Shown in pieces: positions 1 to 8,565 of a stretch of 64,000 nucleotides of DNA. The notes under the pieces are model-generated. The model saw nothing but the letters and a program-made list of their open reading frames with translations, ran no database searches and was not told where the DNA came from. The stretch is from the NCBI RefSeq assembly GCF_900111305.1, contig NZ_FOGS01000002.1, forward strand, positions 494,701 to 558,700, written 5' to 3'. The position numbers and the translations under genes were made by a program. Source of the DNA: Vreelandella subterranea (GTDB lineage Bacteria; Pseudomonadota; Gammaproteobacteria; Pseudomonadales; Halomonadaceae). Positions within the stretch are counted from its first letter, which is position 1; every line of letters starts with the position of its first letter.

Positions 1-138
1 ATCAATCTCCAATCCCCTGACACTGCTGGGCAGAACGGACCAGGCATCATGGCCGCTTCGGCAATGACTCACCAATACGAAAACCCCAAGCCCGACGAAA
101 ATTGGCGCCCACCACTAAGTCACCCCACCACTAAGTAA
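1..138 (+). other. Possible 3' end of a gene entering from the left edge
   Basis: Frame 1 is open from the first base to a TAA at 136-138 (45 codons), with no recognisable motif. It could be the tail of an upstream gene or a chance open frame. A short direct repeat, CCCACCACTAAGT, occurs at 108-120 and again at about 124-136, overlapping the end of this frame. I do not recognise a family. Confidence 0.2.
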
Positions 139-351
139 ATAGCTCGAACATAGTATTCTGGTCTTTCAGTGTAGATACCCCATGTCCCCGGACTTACCCC
201 GCGGATTCTCTATCAATGTTGACGCTGCTTTCTACCACAACATATATTCTAGAAAAGATAATCGATTTTTTAGAAGAAAAGATAACACCATCACCAGAAT
301 CAATTTTAGTGTTGAAACTCGACTGCCGACGCCAAAAGCAAGGAACCCATA
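139..351. promoter_or_regulatory. Upstream region of the gamma-glutamyltransferase operon
   Basis: About 210 bases without a convincing gene, AT-rich between 215 and 310. The ATG at 352 is preceded by AAGGAA, a usable ribosome binding site. No operator or hairpin stands out. It presumably carries the promoter for the rightward gene set that follows. Confidence 0.35.
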
Positions 352-1959
352 ATGCAATTCGATGCGCGTTATTACCCAAGTCCCTCCCGCCGTATGGCAA
401 CCTTTGGTCGTCGTGGCATGGTCGCCACCTCGCAGCCTCTGGGTGCCGAAGCCGGTATGCAGATCCTGCGTCAGGGTGGTAATGCCGTGGATGCGGCAAT
501 CGCCACCGCTGCCGCCCTCACCGTAGTGGAGCCGACGTCCAACGGCCTGGGGAGTGATGCGTTCGCCATCGTATGGATGAACGGCGAACTCCACGGCCTG
601 AATGCCAGCGGCCCCGCGCCACAGTCGGCCACGATCGAGGCCGTCAAAGGAATGGGTCACGACGCCATGCCCGAGCACGGCCTCATTCCCGTGACGGTCC
701 CCGGCGCTCCCGCTGCCTGGGCCTCGCTGTCCGAACGTTTTGGTCGCCTGCCGTTTGCAGACCTTCTGGCACCGGCCATTAGCCTGGCCGAAGAAGGCTT
801 CCCGGTATCCCCCTTGGTCAGCCAGCTATGGGAAGACGGTTATCAGGCCTTCAGCTACCACGACGAAGCCGCTTTCAAGCCTTGGTTCGACACCTTCGCG
901 CCCAAGGGGCACGCGCCCCGCCCAGGCGAGATGTGGGCGTCGCCTGATCATGCACAAAGCCTGCGCTTGATTGCAGACACCCACGCCCGGGCTTTCTATG
1001 AAGGCGAACTGGCCGACCGTATCGACGCCTTCTTCCGTGAGCACGGGGGACTGCTGCGCAAAGAGGACCTCGCGGCCTTTGCACCGGAGTGGGTAACCCC
1101 CATCAGTACGCGCTATCGCGATCACGAAATCTGGGAAATCCCGCCCAATGGCTGCGGCATGATTGCGCTTCAGGCACTCGGCATGCTCGAGCACCTTGGT
1201 GAGGAAGGAAGAGACCCCGTCGAGACACTGCATCGCCGCATCGAGGCCACCAAGCTCGCCTACGTGGACGGGCTGCATCACATCACGGACCCCGAGGCAA
1301 TGAAGCCCAGCGTCGCTCAGATGCTGGATACTGACTACCTGAAGAACCGTGCTGCCACCATCGGTGAGAAAGCAATGGATCCCGTGCACGGCAATCCCAT
1401 CACCGGGGGCACGGTCTATCTCGCCACAGCGGACGCCGAGGGCAACATGGTTTCCTTCATCCAGAGCAACTTCAAAGGCTTCGGCTCAGGCATCGTCGTC
1501 CCGGGCACGGGCATCAGCCTCCAGAACCGCGGCTGGTCCTTCAAGCTGGATGAGGGTCACACCAACGCTCTGGCACCTGGCAAACGCACCTACCACACCA
1601 TCATTCCCGGGTTTATCACCCGTAACGGCCAGGCAGTGGGACCGTTTGGGGTCATGGGCGGCTTCATGCAACCCCAGGGCCATGTCCAGGTCATCACGGG
1701 GATGCTGGATGATGCCCTGAACCCACAGGCAGCGCTGGACACACCACGCTGGCAGTGGACGGGAGGGCGCACTGTCGAAGTCGAACCCCACTTTCCTGAC
1801 CACCTTGCACAGGCTCTCGCGCGCCGAGGCCATCACATCGTCAAGAAAGCAGATTCCGTGAGTTTCGGTCGTGGGCAGATCATTCTGCGCGACGCGGAAA
1901 CCGGGGTGCTCTGCGGCGGCACTGAGCCCCGCACCGACGCCGCGGTACTGCCCTGGTAA
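352..1959 (+). CDS. Gamma-glutamyltransferase-family Ntn hydrolase
   Basis: A 535-residue protein of the gamma-glutamyltranspeptidase family, whose members cleave gamma-glutamyl amide bonds after autoprocessing into two subunits. The family hallmarks are present: GGNAVDAAIA near residue 42, and the segment TGGTVYLATAD in which Thr354 fits the N-terminal nucleophile of the small subunit. A Gly-rich GVMGGFMQPQGH segment follows near residue 430. No clear signal peptide is visible, unlike periplasmic E. coli Ggt, so a cytoplasmic location is plausible. It lies 72 bases upstream of tctC in the same direction, suggesting that the tripartite importer supplies its substrate. Many members of this wider family act on substrates other than glutathione, so the exact substrate is open. 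Confidence 0.85.
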   Translation: MQFDARYYPSPSRRMATFGRRGMVATSQPLGAEAGMQILRQGGNAVDAAIATAAALTVVEPTSNGLGSDAFAIVWMNGELHGLNASGPAPQSATIEAVKGMGHDAMPEHGLIPVTVPGAPAAWASLSERFGRLPFADLLAPAISLAEEGFPVSPLVSQLWEDGYQAFSYHDEAAFKPWFDTFAPKGHAPRPGEMWASPDHAQSLRLIADTHARAFYEGELADRIDAFFREHGGLLRKEDLAAFAPEWVTPISTRYRDHEIWEIPPNGCGMIALQALGMLEHLGEEGRDPVETLHRRIEATKLAYVDGLHHITDPEAMKPSVAQMLDTDYLKNRAATIGEKAMDPVHGNPITGGTVYLATADAEGNMVSFIQSNFKGFGSGIVVPGTGISLQNRGWSFKLDEGHTNALAPGKRTYHTIIPGFITRNGQAVGPFGVMGGFMQPQGHVQVITGMLDDALNPQAALDTPRWQWTGGRTVEVEPHFPDHLAQALARRGHHIVKKADSVSFGRGQIILRDAETGVLCGGTEPRTDAAVLPW

Positions 1960-2031
1960 CCGCCCGGGCATGAAGCCGAGCGGAACGGTGTTGCGGTCGG
2001 CAATGCAATCAAAAAGACAAGGAGATACACC

Positions 2032-3030
2032 ATGCAAGCTGGACATTCTAAAGCCAATGACACCGCCTCACCCTGGTCGCGCCGCGTTCTTACCGCCGTG
2101 GCCAGTTCCGTCCTTGCCGTTGGCTGTGCCTCGGCGAGCGCACAGGAAGCCACCTACCCTGAAGACCCCGTCGAGTTCATCGTACCCTGGGGCCCGGGTG
2201 GCGGTAGCGACATTCTGATGCGTCTGGTATCCAACCACATTGAAGATCATCTGGGCCAACCGCTGCCGGTGATCAACATGCCTGGCGTCAGTGGTACCGT
2301 CGGCCTTGCTGACCTGGCAGAACGTCCCAACGACGGATACACGGTCGGCCAGGTCCATGATGGCTTTCTGGTTTCACACCATACCGGGCTGACACCGCTC
2401 AACTGGGATGATTTCGACCCCATTGGCTCGATCACCGCCTCACCGCAGTACCTCACTGTCAATCCGGATAATGGCTGGGAGACGATGCAAGACTTCGTCG
2501 ACTATGCCAGCGAGAATCCCGGCGAGATTCGTTTCGGTGTGACCCTTGGCGGTGTTCCCCATCTCCACGCCGCGATGATCGCTGAAGCCGAGGACCTCGA
2601 GTTCCGTTTCGTCGGCTTTGAAGGCACCGGCGAGCGCATCCGCGCCCTGGTAGGCGGGCACATTGATGCCGCCATGGGTGATATCGCTTCCAGTAACCAG
2701 TTTGTCGAAAACGGTGACCTGTCGTTCCTGGCGGTGGGTCACACCGAACGCATGGCCCAGACGCCCGATGTGCCGACCATGATGGAACTGGGTTACGAAG
2801 ACCTTCAGCTGTCAATCCTCAGAGGGCTTATCGCGCCGAAGGGTACCCCGGAAGATCGCATCGATGTACTGGCAGCAGCGCTGGAAGCCACCTCTAACGA
2901 TGAGGACTTTGTCCGCGCCGTTAACAACTCGGGGGCTGAAGTTCAGTTCATGGGGCCCGACGAGTACCGTGCCCACCTGGAGCGACTCAATGCCACGGTT
3001 GAACGCCTAGCAGGGCAGCTGCAGCAATGA
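2032..3030 (+). CDS. tctC: Tripartite tricarboxylate transporter substrate-binding protein
   Basis: A 332-residue periplasmic binding protein of the TctC/Bug family. An N-terminal signal segment (about residues 1-38, hydrophobic around VLTAVASSVLAVGCASASAQ) may be a Tat/Sec or lipoprotein-like leader, as a Cys follows a Val-Gly pair. The mature start, YPEDPVEFIVPWGPGGGSD, is typical of Bug proteins, which bind small carboxylates in a Venus-flytrap cleft. An AAGGAG ribosome binding site precedes the ATG at 2032. The stop overlaps the start of the next gene by 4 bases, so translation is probably coupled. Ligands of this family range from citrate to amino acids and cannot be read from the sequence. 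Confidence 0.88.
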   Translation: MQAGHSKANDTASPWSRRVLTAVASSVLAVGCASASAQEATYPEDPVEFIVPWGPGGGSDILMRLVSNHIEDHLGQPLPVINMPGVSGTVGLADLAERPNDGYTVGQVHDGFLVSHHTGLTPLNWDDFDPIGSITASPQYLTVNPDNGWETMQDFVDYASENPGEIRFGVTLGGVPHLHAAMIAEAEDLEFRFVGFEGTGERIRALVGGHIDAAMGDIASSNQFVENGDLSFLAVGHTERMAQTPDVPTMMELGYEDLQLSILRGLIAPKGTPEDRIDVLAAALEATSNDEDFVRAVNNSGAEVQFMGPDEYRAHLERLNATVERLAGQLQQ

Positions 3031-3563
3031 GTGGTACCAACCGCAACGCCCGGTCATTGGATGACCGGGCATCTATCGACGCCAAGCGAGCCAAGGCGTG
3101 GGGGCATATCCTTTTCAATGCCATCCTTGCCCTGCTGTTCGCGTTCATGTTTGTGCGCGCAGGCGAGCTTCCCTCTTCAATGTGGGAGCCCATGGGGGCA
3201 GGGACTTTCCCAAGGATTGTGCTTGCCCTACTGGTCGCTTTTAACGTGATGATCATCGTCAAGGAACTACCCAAGCTCAGACAGACATCACCACTCTCAC
3301 CGGGAGCGGTTCGCACCTGGTTGACTGAGCACCGGCTCGCCTTTGGGGTACTGGTCCTGTTCGGACTGATGACCGCAGCCGTTCCTGTTCTTGGCTTTCG
3401 CTGGGCTAGCCTTCCGTTCCTGATCGGCTGCCAATATCTGCTGGGCGCACGCAGCACCAAGGCATTGGTCATCGCGACGGTGGTTGCACTGGCGTTGTCA
3501 TTTGGCCTGGACAGCCTGTTCCGCCATGTTTTCACCATTTCGCTGCCGCGCGGCATGTGGTGA
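3027..3563 (+). CDS. tctB: Tripartite tricarboxylate transporter small membrane subunit
   Basis: A 178-residue protein with four hydrophobic segments (about residues 27-45, 60-78, 108-128 and 146-168), the size and layout of TctB. It forms the small membrane partner of TctA. It is sandwiched between tctC (ATGA overlap at 3027-3030) and tctA (39 bases downstream), the usual gene order. Sequence is poorly conserved in this family, so the call rests on size, topology and position. Confidence 0.85.
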   Translation: MSGTNRNARSLDDRASIDAKRAKAWGHILFNAILALLFAFMFVRAGELPSSMWEPMGAGTFPRIVLALLVAFNVMIIVKELPKLRQTSPLSPGAVRTWLTEHRLAFGVLVLFGLMTAAVPVLGFRWASLPFLIGCQYLLGARSTKALVIATVVALALSFGLDSLFRHVFTISLPRGMW

Positions 3564-3602
3564 CGAGCACCGTTATCGGTACATCGTTACAAGGAACCTC
3601 TC

Positions 3603-5108
3603 ATGCTAGAAGCCATCTTTTTAGGGGCTGATCAGCTCTTTACCTTCACGACCATGCTCACCATGCTGGTGGGGGTAACGGTGGGCGTCATCGCCGCCGC
3701 CATTCCAGGCTTCACCATCACCATGGCGATTGTCCTGACCTTGCCGCTGACCTTCACCATGCCTCCGCTGCAAGGCGTGGCGACCATGCTGGCCGTGTAC
3801 ATCGGCGGCTACACCGGCGGCATGATCAGTGCCGCATTGCTTGGCATCCCCGGCACACCCTCTGCGGTGGCCACCACCTTTGATGCCTACCCCATGTCAC
3901 GCAACGGCGAACCAGGGCGAGCCTTGGCCCTGGGCATCTGGGCCTCTTTCTTCGGCACCCTGGTCAGCACCCTGGTTCTCATTGTCGCGGCACCGCCGTT
4001 GGCGCTCATTGCCGTGAAGCTGGGCGCATGGGAGTACTTCTCACTCGTCATATTTGCCCTGACCATCGTGGCGAGTCTGGTAGGGCGCTCGATGATACGA
4101 GGCCTGCTGGCCGGTCTGTTGGGCCTGCTGATTGCCACCGTCGGCGCAGACCCGCTGATGGGCGTTACCCGGTTTACCTTTGACCTGCGCGTGCTCTCGG
4201 CAGGCATTCCCTTCCTGGTCGTGCTGATCGGCATCTATGCCGTGAGTCAACTGCTGAAGGAAGTGGAAAGCCCCGACCAGGTGCAACAGGGGCGCCAACT
4301 GATTACCGGGCGGATCGAATTTCACCCCTTTGCGGCCCTGCGCGAAGTCCTGATGAACCCCATCAACCTGCTACGCTCGTCCATGGTCGGGGTATTCATC
4401 GGTGCCGTACCGGGGGCGGGGGGCAGCATCGCCAACCTGCTCGCCTATGACCAGGCCAAGCGAGGCTCCCGTCGCCCTGAAGACTTCGGCAAGGGCAGCA
4501 GCGAAGGCGTCATTGCCTCAGAGTCCGGCAACTCGGCCACCTCCGGTGGCGGCCTGATTCCCATGATCGCCCTGGGGATTCCCGGCAGTGCCGTGGATGC
4601 CGTGCTGATGGCAGCCTTGATGGTACACGGCATCGGGGTCGGTCCTCGTCTTATCATGGACCACGCCGATACGGTCTATGGCATGTTCATGGCCATGTTC
4701 GTCGCCGGTGCCATGATGCTGGTCATCTGCCTTTGCAGCATGCGTTTGTTCCTCAAGGTCACCAGCATTCCAAAATCAATCATCGTCCCGGTGGTGCTGA
4801 CCTGCTGCCTGGTGGGCGCCTTTACCCTGAATAACCGCGTCACTGACATCTACCTGCTGCTGGGCATCGGCGTGGTCGGCTACATCATGACCAAGCTCGA
4901 TTATCCACTGGCACCACTGGTGCTTGGGGTGATTCTGGGTCCCATCGCCGAGACCAACCTGCGCCGCGCGTTGATGACCAATGAAGACTGGACGCTGTTC
5001 TTTACACGGCCGATCTCTGCGGTGCTCCTCGGGCTCGCGGTCATTTCTATCGTGCTGGCCATTCGCTACCACTTACGAGAGAACCGCCAAAAGCCGCAAG
5101 ATGCTTAG
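3603..5108 (+). CDS. tctA: Tripartite tricarboxylate transporter large permease
   Basis: A 501-residue, highly hydrophobic protein of the TctA family, the 12-helix transport subunit. The duplicated family signature is visible: GVIAAAIPGFTITMAI near residue 29 and GVFIGAVPGAGGSIANLLAY near residue 261, with further Gly/Pro-rich stretches (GIPGTPSAVATTFDAYP near 81 and ALGIPGSAVDAVL near 322). Together with TctC and TctB it would import a carboxylate-type solute using an ion gradient, which is usually Na+ or H+ in this family. It is the last gene of the operon, and a strong hairpin follows its stop. Confidence 0.93.
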   Translation: MLEAIFLGADQLFTFTTMLTMLVGVTVGVIAAAIPGFTITMAIVLTLPLTFTMPPLQGVATMLAVYIGGYTGGMISAALLGIPGTPSAVATTFDAYPMSRNGEPGRALALGIWASFFGTLVSTLVLIVAAPPLALIAVKLGAWEYFSLVIFALTIVASLVGRSMIRGLLAGLLGLLIATVGADPLMGVTRFTFDLRVLSAGIPFLVVLIGIYAVSQLLKEVESPDQVQQGRQLITGRIEFHPFAALREVLMNPINLLRSSMVGVFIGAVPGAGGSIANLLAYDQAKRGSRRPEDFGKGSSEGVIASESGNSATSGGGLIPMIALGIPGSAVDAVLMAALMVHGIGVGPRLIMDHADTVYGMFMAMFVAGAMMLVICLCSMRLFLKVTSIPKSIIVPVVLTCCLVGAFTLNNRVTDIYLLLGIGVVGYIMTKLDYPLAPLVLGVILGPIAETNLRRALMTNEDWTLFFTRPISAVLLGLAVISIVLAIRYHLRENRQKPQDA

Positions 5109-5125
5109 CCTCAGACGCCATCTAA

Positions 5126-5161
5126 AAGGCCTGAACTCCTTGTGATAAGAGTTCAGGCCTT
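5126..5161 (+). terminator. Hairpin terminator after tctA
   Basis: A perfect 13-bp stem (5126-5138 with 5149-5161, core GGCCTGAACTC/GAGTTCAGGCC) with a 10-nt loop lies 17 bases past the tctA stop. No long T-run follows, but a run of A's precedes it, so it may also work for the leftward binding-protein gene that ends at 5293. Confidence 0.7.
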
Positions 5162-5292
5162 GGGATACCGCAAGCTGTTGACCACGACGTTATTCACCTG
5201 ACATTCATTTATCACCGGGAAGATATTTAGAAGCCCTTCAGGCGGCCATGGTCATCTTCTGTTTCAATGATAGACACTGAAATAGTGCTGAA

Positions 5293-6162
5293 CTATTCCT
5301 CATCGCCAGCAGCCAACCATTCATCAATCAAGTCACGATTTTCATCGATCCAGGTCTGGGCACCTTCCACCGGGTCGCCGGTTTGCTCGATTTCGGCCAT
5401 CAAGCCACCCAATGAATCGTCGTCCATGTGCCAGTCATTGAGCACAGACGTTAGCCAGGGGTCATCGTCACCGAAATCTTTACGCGACATCCAATGAATA
5501 TCATCACTTTCGCCGTAAACGCCTTTAGGATCTTCCAAATATTTGAGGTCGTACTCAGCAAAAGCCCAATGCGGGCTCCACAGTGTCACGACGATCGGCT
5601 CTTCGCGCTGATAGGCATCATCAAGCGCCGCCATCATCGCCGGTCCAGAGCTGTTAATTTGATTGAATGGCAATTCGTAGACGTCTATCGCATCGTCGGT
5701 AGAGCCTGCAATTGCCGAACCTGAATCAATGCCAAGAATCGTTGGACGCCCCTGGTACTCATAAGCGTCGGCGTTTTCGCCAATCTCGGGGATGGTGTCA
5801 ATGTCGACGTAGCTCGGCACCACCAGGCCCAACCCAGTGCCTTCGTACCAGACATCGTGCACGTCGATCTCATCCTTGTGGGGCTCAAGGAAAGAAGCAT
5901 CAGTGGTGGGTAGCCAGATCTCCATGGAAAGATCGATATCTTCGTTGGCCAGACCACTGTAAAGCACGCTCTTGCTGACGTCGGAGAGTTCGATGTCATA
6001 CCCATGCTCTTCTTCCAGAATGATCTTCCACATGTTGGCGACGGCAATGTTCTCGGCCCAGTTGTTGGTGCCGATCACCAATGACTTGTGATCGTCTGCC
6101 TGAACGCCAGTTACCGCTGCCAAAAGCCCTACCATCAAGACCGATGATGACATTTTATTCAT
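5293..6162 (-). CDS. Betaine-type ABC transporter substrate-binding protein (OpuAC/ProX-like)
   Basis: A 289-residue periplasmic protein with a signal peptide (cleavage likely after GVQA, residue 22) and the OpuAC-type fold. It begins VIGTNNWAENIAVANMWK, and has Trp/Tyr residues spaced as in quaternary-ammonium binding proteins (WLPTTDASF, WYEGTGLGLVVP, LWSPHWAFAEYDLKYL). Such proteins hold glycine betaine, choline, carnitine or DMSP in an aromatic cage. A GGAAGGAA ribosome binding site precedes the start. It is last in a leftward set with an M24 protein and an oxygenase. No permease or ATPase is adjacent, so it must share a transporter encoded elsewhere. The C-terminus is acidic (WLAAGDEE), as in halophiles. 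Confidence 0.85.
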   Translation of the reverse strand: MNKMSSSVLMVGLLAAVTGVQADDHKSLVIGTNNWAENIAVANMWKIILEEEHGYDIELSDVSKSVLYSGLANEDIDLSMEIWLPTTDASFLEPHKDEIDVHDVWYEGTGLGLVVPSYVDIDTIPEIGENADAYEYQGRPTILGIDSGSAIAGSTDDAIDVYELPFNQINSSGPAMMAALDDAYQREEPIVVTLWSPHWAFAEYDLKYLEDPKGVYGESDDIHWMSRKDFGDDDPWLTSVLNDWHMDDDSLGGLMAEIEQTGDPVEGAQTWIDENRDLIDEWLAAGDEE

Positions 6163-6282
6163 ACCAAGTTCCTTCCTTTTGTTTTAGCCATTCTAAAAAG
6201 TCAATCGTAGCAGGTTATTATCGAATGACGATCGACATTACCGAATAGCTATCATGAGAAAAAAGAATGCAGTGCCGTTTCA

Positions 6283-7536
6283 CTAGGTGTATCCCAGCAG
6301 CCTGGAATCGAAGGGGTAATCGGACAGTAGCTCCACTTTTCCGTCGTCGCGTACGTAGAGCTGTTCTTCAAGCTTGACGCCTTCACCACCCTCTTCGTGG
6401 CCGATAAAACTCTCCACGCAAAGCGTCATTCCGGGCTCTATAATTCCGTCGTAGCCCTTGTCGTCGATATCCTCACGATGAACGATGTAGGGATACTCGC
6501 CATTCATGCCAACGCCATGCGCCAGAGCGAAGTAACGGCGCGCCTTGTAGGCTTCTGGCAGTCGCCAGGCACGCTCGGCGTATTCCTTGAAACTGATGCC
6601 GGGCCGGATGTTTTCCATATTGGTACGGATCTGTTCATACGCCATGGCGTAGAGGTCCTTCTGGGCCTGGCTTGCCTGGCCATCGCCACACAGGAAAGTG
6701 CGAGAGAAATCAGCATAATAGCCGTAGCGCCCTACCACGTCGGTATCGAGCGCCACCAGCTCGCCATCCTGAATGATTCGGTCTGAGCACTCCTGGAACC
6801 ATGGGTTGGTGCGCGGTCCCGAGTTCATCAATCGCGTCTCGACAAAGTCAGCGTCGGTTTCGATGATGTGCTGATGCAGCCGTGACCAGACGGCGTTCTC
6901 GCTAACACCCGGTTGAATGGCTGTTTCAAGCTTACGAACCCCATCTTCTACCGCACGCAGCGACGAACGAACCATCTTGATCTCATTGGGTACCTTGATG
7001 GCACGCGCCAATTCCAGTGGCGCCTGTGCATCCAATACCTCGAAGCCACTCGCCTGCAGCATGAAGGCCGCTTCCGGCGTGGCGCTTTCGATGCCGATAC
7101 GCTTACCGCCCCCGCATTGCCGAACAAGGTCGATGATCTCGTCCGCCCAGGCGCGTGTGACCGCCTCTGTGTTTTTCTCATTGAAGTAATAAGAAATCGC
7201 TTTCGCTGGGCGAATCTCATCCACCGTTGGCAGATGCTTGGCCAGGTGCTCGCAGCCGGAAAACTCGAACAACACCACAGGCCCCTCGGCGGGCACGAAC
7301 GCATAGCGTGCCGGGTTGCGCGAGCTGTAGACCTGCATGTTGCGCGACCCTGTCGCATAACGTACGTGTGCCGGATCGAAGAGCACGACCGCGGCCATGT
7401 CGCGTTTGACGAGTTCACGTCGAACCCGGCCAAGGCGGTCAAGTAATACCTGTTCAATCTCGGCTGGCGTCGGCTCGCAATCGCTGGGCTCATGGGTCGG
7501 CGGAAGAATGCCGAGGGTATCGAGATCCATCTTCAT
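6283..7536 (-). CDS. M24-family DddP-like metalloprotein (DMSP lyase homologue, altered catalytic position)
   Basis: A 417-residue pita-bread-fold protein of peptidase family M24. The segment SGPRTNPWFQECSDRI (239-254) and the ALDTDVVG motif strongly recall DddP, the DMSP lyase of roseobacters, rather than ordinary prolidases. Metal-ligand positions Asp264, Asp266, Asp276, His340, Glu375 and Glu390 have exactly the spacing I recall for DddP residues 295, 297, 307, 371, 406 and 421. The residue matching DddP Asp377, reported as the catalytic base, is Gly346 (HGVGMNGEYP). It may therefore be a DddP relative with a different reaction, or an Xaa-Pro-type peptidase or amidase. A GAGGAGAG ribosome binding site supports the start at 7536. 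It lies between the oxygenase and the betaine-type binding protein. Confidence 0.75.
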   Translation of the reverse strand: MKMDLDTLGILPPTHEPSDCEPTPAEIEQVLLDRLGRVRRELVKRDMAAVVLFDPAHVRYATGSRNMQVYSSRNPARYAFVPAEGPVVLFEFSGCEHLAKHLPTVDEIRPAKAISYYFNEKNTEAVTRAWADEIIDLVRQCGGGKRIGIESATPEAAFMLQASGFEVLDAQAPLELARAIKVPNEIKMVRSSLRAVEDGVRKLETAIQPGVSENAVWSRLHQHIIETDADFVETRLMNSGPRTNPWFQECSDRIIQDGELVALDTDVVGRYGYYADFSRTFLCGDGQASQAQKDLYAMAYEQIRTNMENIRPGISFKEYAERAWRLPEAYKARRYFALAHGVGMNGEYPYIVHREDIDDKGYDGIIEPGMTLCVESFIGHEEGGEGVKLEEQLYVRDDGKVELLSDYPFDSRLLGYT

Positions 7537-7573
7537 GGTCTCTCCTCTTCATTGAAAATATAGGGAGACGTGC

Positions 7574-8464
7574 TTAGTCGATCAGCCCGTCAGTACGCTC
7601 GGCATAGCGGGCTTCTGCCTGGATATGCTGCTCAGCGACACGCCCGTACAGTTGGCGTGTGCGTTCCAGCTTGCCGACCACGCCGGGCTGCTGCGAATAG
7701 GCGAAAATGGCCGTCAGTCTTGGCGTATCACCTTGCACCTCTGAGACGCGGTGCAGACTGAAGCGCCCCTTGAAAAGCTGGAGGTCCCCCGGACGCAGAT
7801 CCAAACGCTTGACAGGTGTTGAGTCATCCTCACGAATCACCGCGCTGACACCGGTATAGTTTTCGTCCTGCGGTGTACGAATACCCGGGCAATACTCGAA
7901 AACGCCACCCGCTTCGGGCTGCTGCGTCATCATGGTGACGATGAATTCGTTGGTGTCGTAGTGCCACGGCTGCTGAGTACCATCGGGCAATACGTTGAGC
8001 ACGAGGCCAGCAAAGGGGTCGGCATACTCGTAAATCTGCTCTTCGCCAAGACAGCGGGCCACCAGCGACTTCATGGCCCTGGAAACATAGAGCCGATGAA
8101 TCAGGCTATCTGCCGTGATCATGTCCCGTGTAACAAAACCACTGGTACGCGTCATGAATATCCGGCGCGGATCATCATCCGGCAGCGAGGGGTCATCAGC
8201 CGTAAAGTAGGCGTTGACCTGACGCGTGTTGAAGAAGCTCTTCTCGGCCATGCGCGAGCTCTCCTCCCGCGCCTGCTCAAGTACGCTCGGGTGCAGAAAA
8301 CCTCGCAGCACCGCACAGCCCTCACGGTCAAGATCACGCCGGGCAGACTCAATGACCTCAACCAGCGCCGGACTATCAGGGTCATCGAGTGGATAGCGCT
8401 CGGTATTGACGAAGGCAGATAGATCCAGGCGCTCGGCATCCGCCAACTGATCAGCGTTCAGCAT
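7574..8464 (-). CDS. Fe(II)/2-oxoglutarate oxygenase of the BesD/HalD type, hydroxylase-like
   Basis: A 296-residue non-haem iron oxygenase. The iron-binding triad is visible as His168-Tyr-Asp170 (QPWHYDTNEF) and His238 (GRFSLHRV), with Arg249 positioned to bind 2-oxoglutarate. The surrounding sequence (NEFIVTMMTQ, FEYCPGIR, RPGDLQLFKGRFSLHRV, RTRQLYGR) matches the family that contains the amino acid halogenases BesD and HalD. Those halogenases carry HxG; here the carboxylate is kept (HxD), which predicts hydroxylation. The start at 8464 has GGAGG 8 bases upstream; an upstream in-frame ATG at 8485 lacks this. It leads a leftward set with the DddP-like and betaine-binding genes and diverges from a LysR gene. 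The substrate is unknown, probably a small amino acid or betaine-like compound. Confidence 0.8.
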   Translation of the reverse strand: MLNADQLADAERLDLSAFVNTERYPLDDPDSPALVEVIESARRDLDREGCAVLRGFLHPSVLEQAREESSRMAEKSFFNTRQVNAYFTADDPSLPDDDPRRIFMTRTSGFVTRDMITADSLIHRLYVSRAMKSLVARCLGEEQIYEYADPFAGLVLNVLPDGTQQPWHYDTNEFIVTMMTQQPEAGGVFEYCPGIRTPQDENYTGVSAVIREDDSTPVKRLDLRPGDLQLFKGRFSLHRVSEVQGDTPRLTAIFAYSQQPGVVGKLERTRQLYGRVAEQHIQAEARYAERTDGLID

Positions 8465-8562
8465 TGCATTATCCTCCAGAAGCAAACAGGAACCGGGCTT
8501 GGCACCCGGGCTTATCTGGAGGCATAGTGGATAAACCTGCTCTATTGAGGAAACAATTCCTT
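8465..8562. promoter_or_regulatory. Divergent intergenic region between oxygenase and LysR genes
   Basis: About 100 bases separate the two divergent genes, the usual site for LysR binding. It holds a direct repeat CCGGGCTT at 8493-8500 and 8506-8513, which could be an operator half-site pair. No convincing -10/-35 pair was assigned. Confidence 0.35.
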
Positions 8563-8565
8563 GTG

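Noticed and set aside
6283..7536. Confident naming as dddP
   Set aside because: The position of the proposed catalytic Asp holds Gly, so lyase activity cannot be assumed although overall resemblance is strong.
7574..8464. Chlorinating or brominating enzyme
   Set aside because: The iron-binding motif is HxD. Radical halogenases of this family have Gly (or Ala) in that place.
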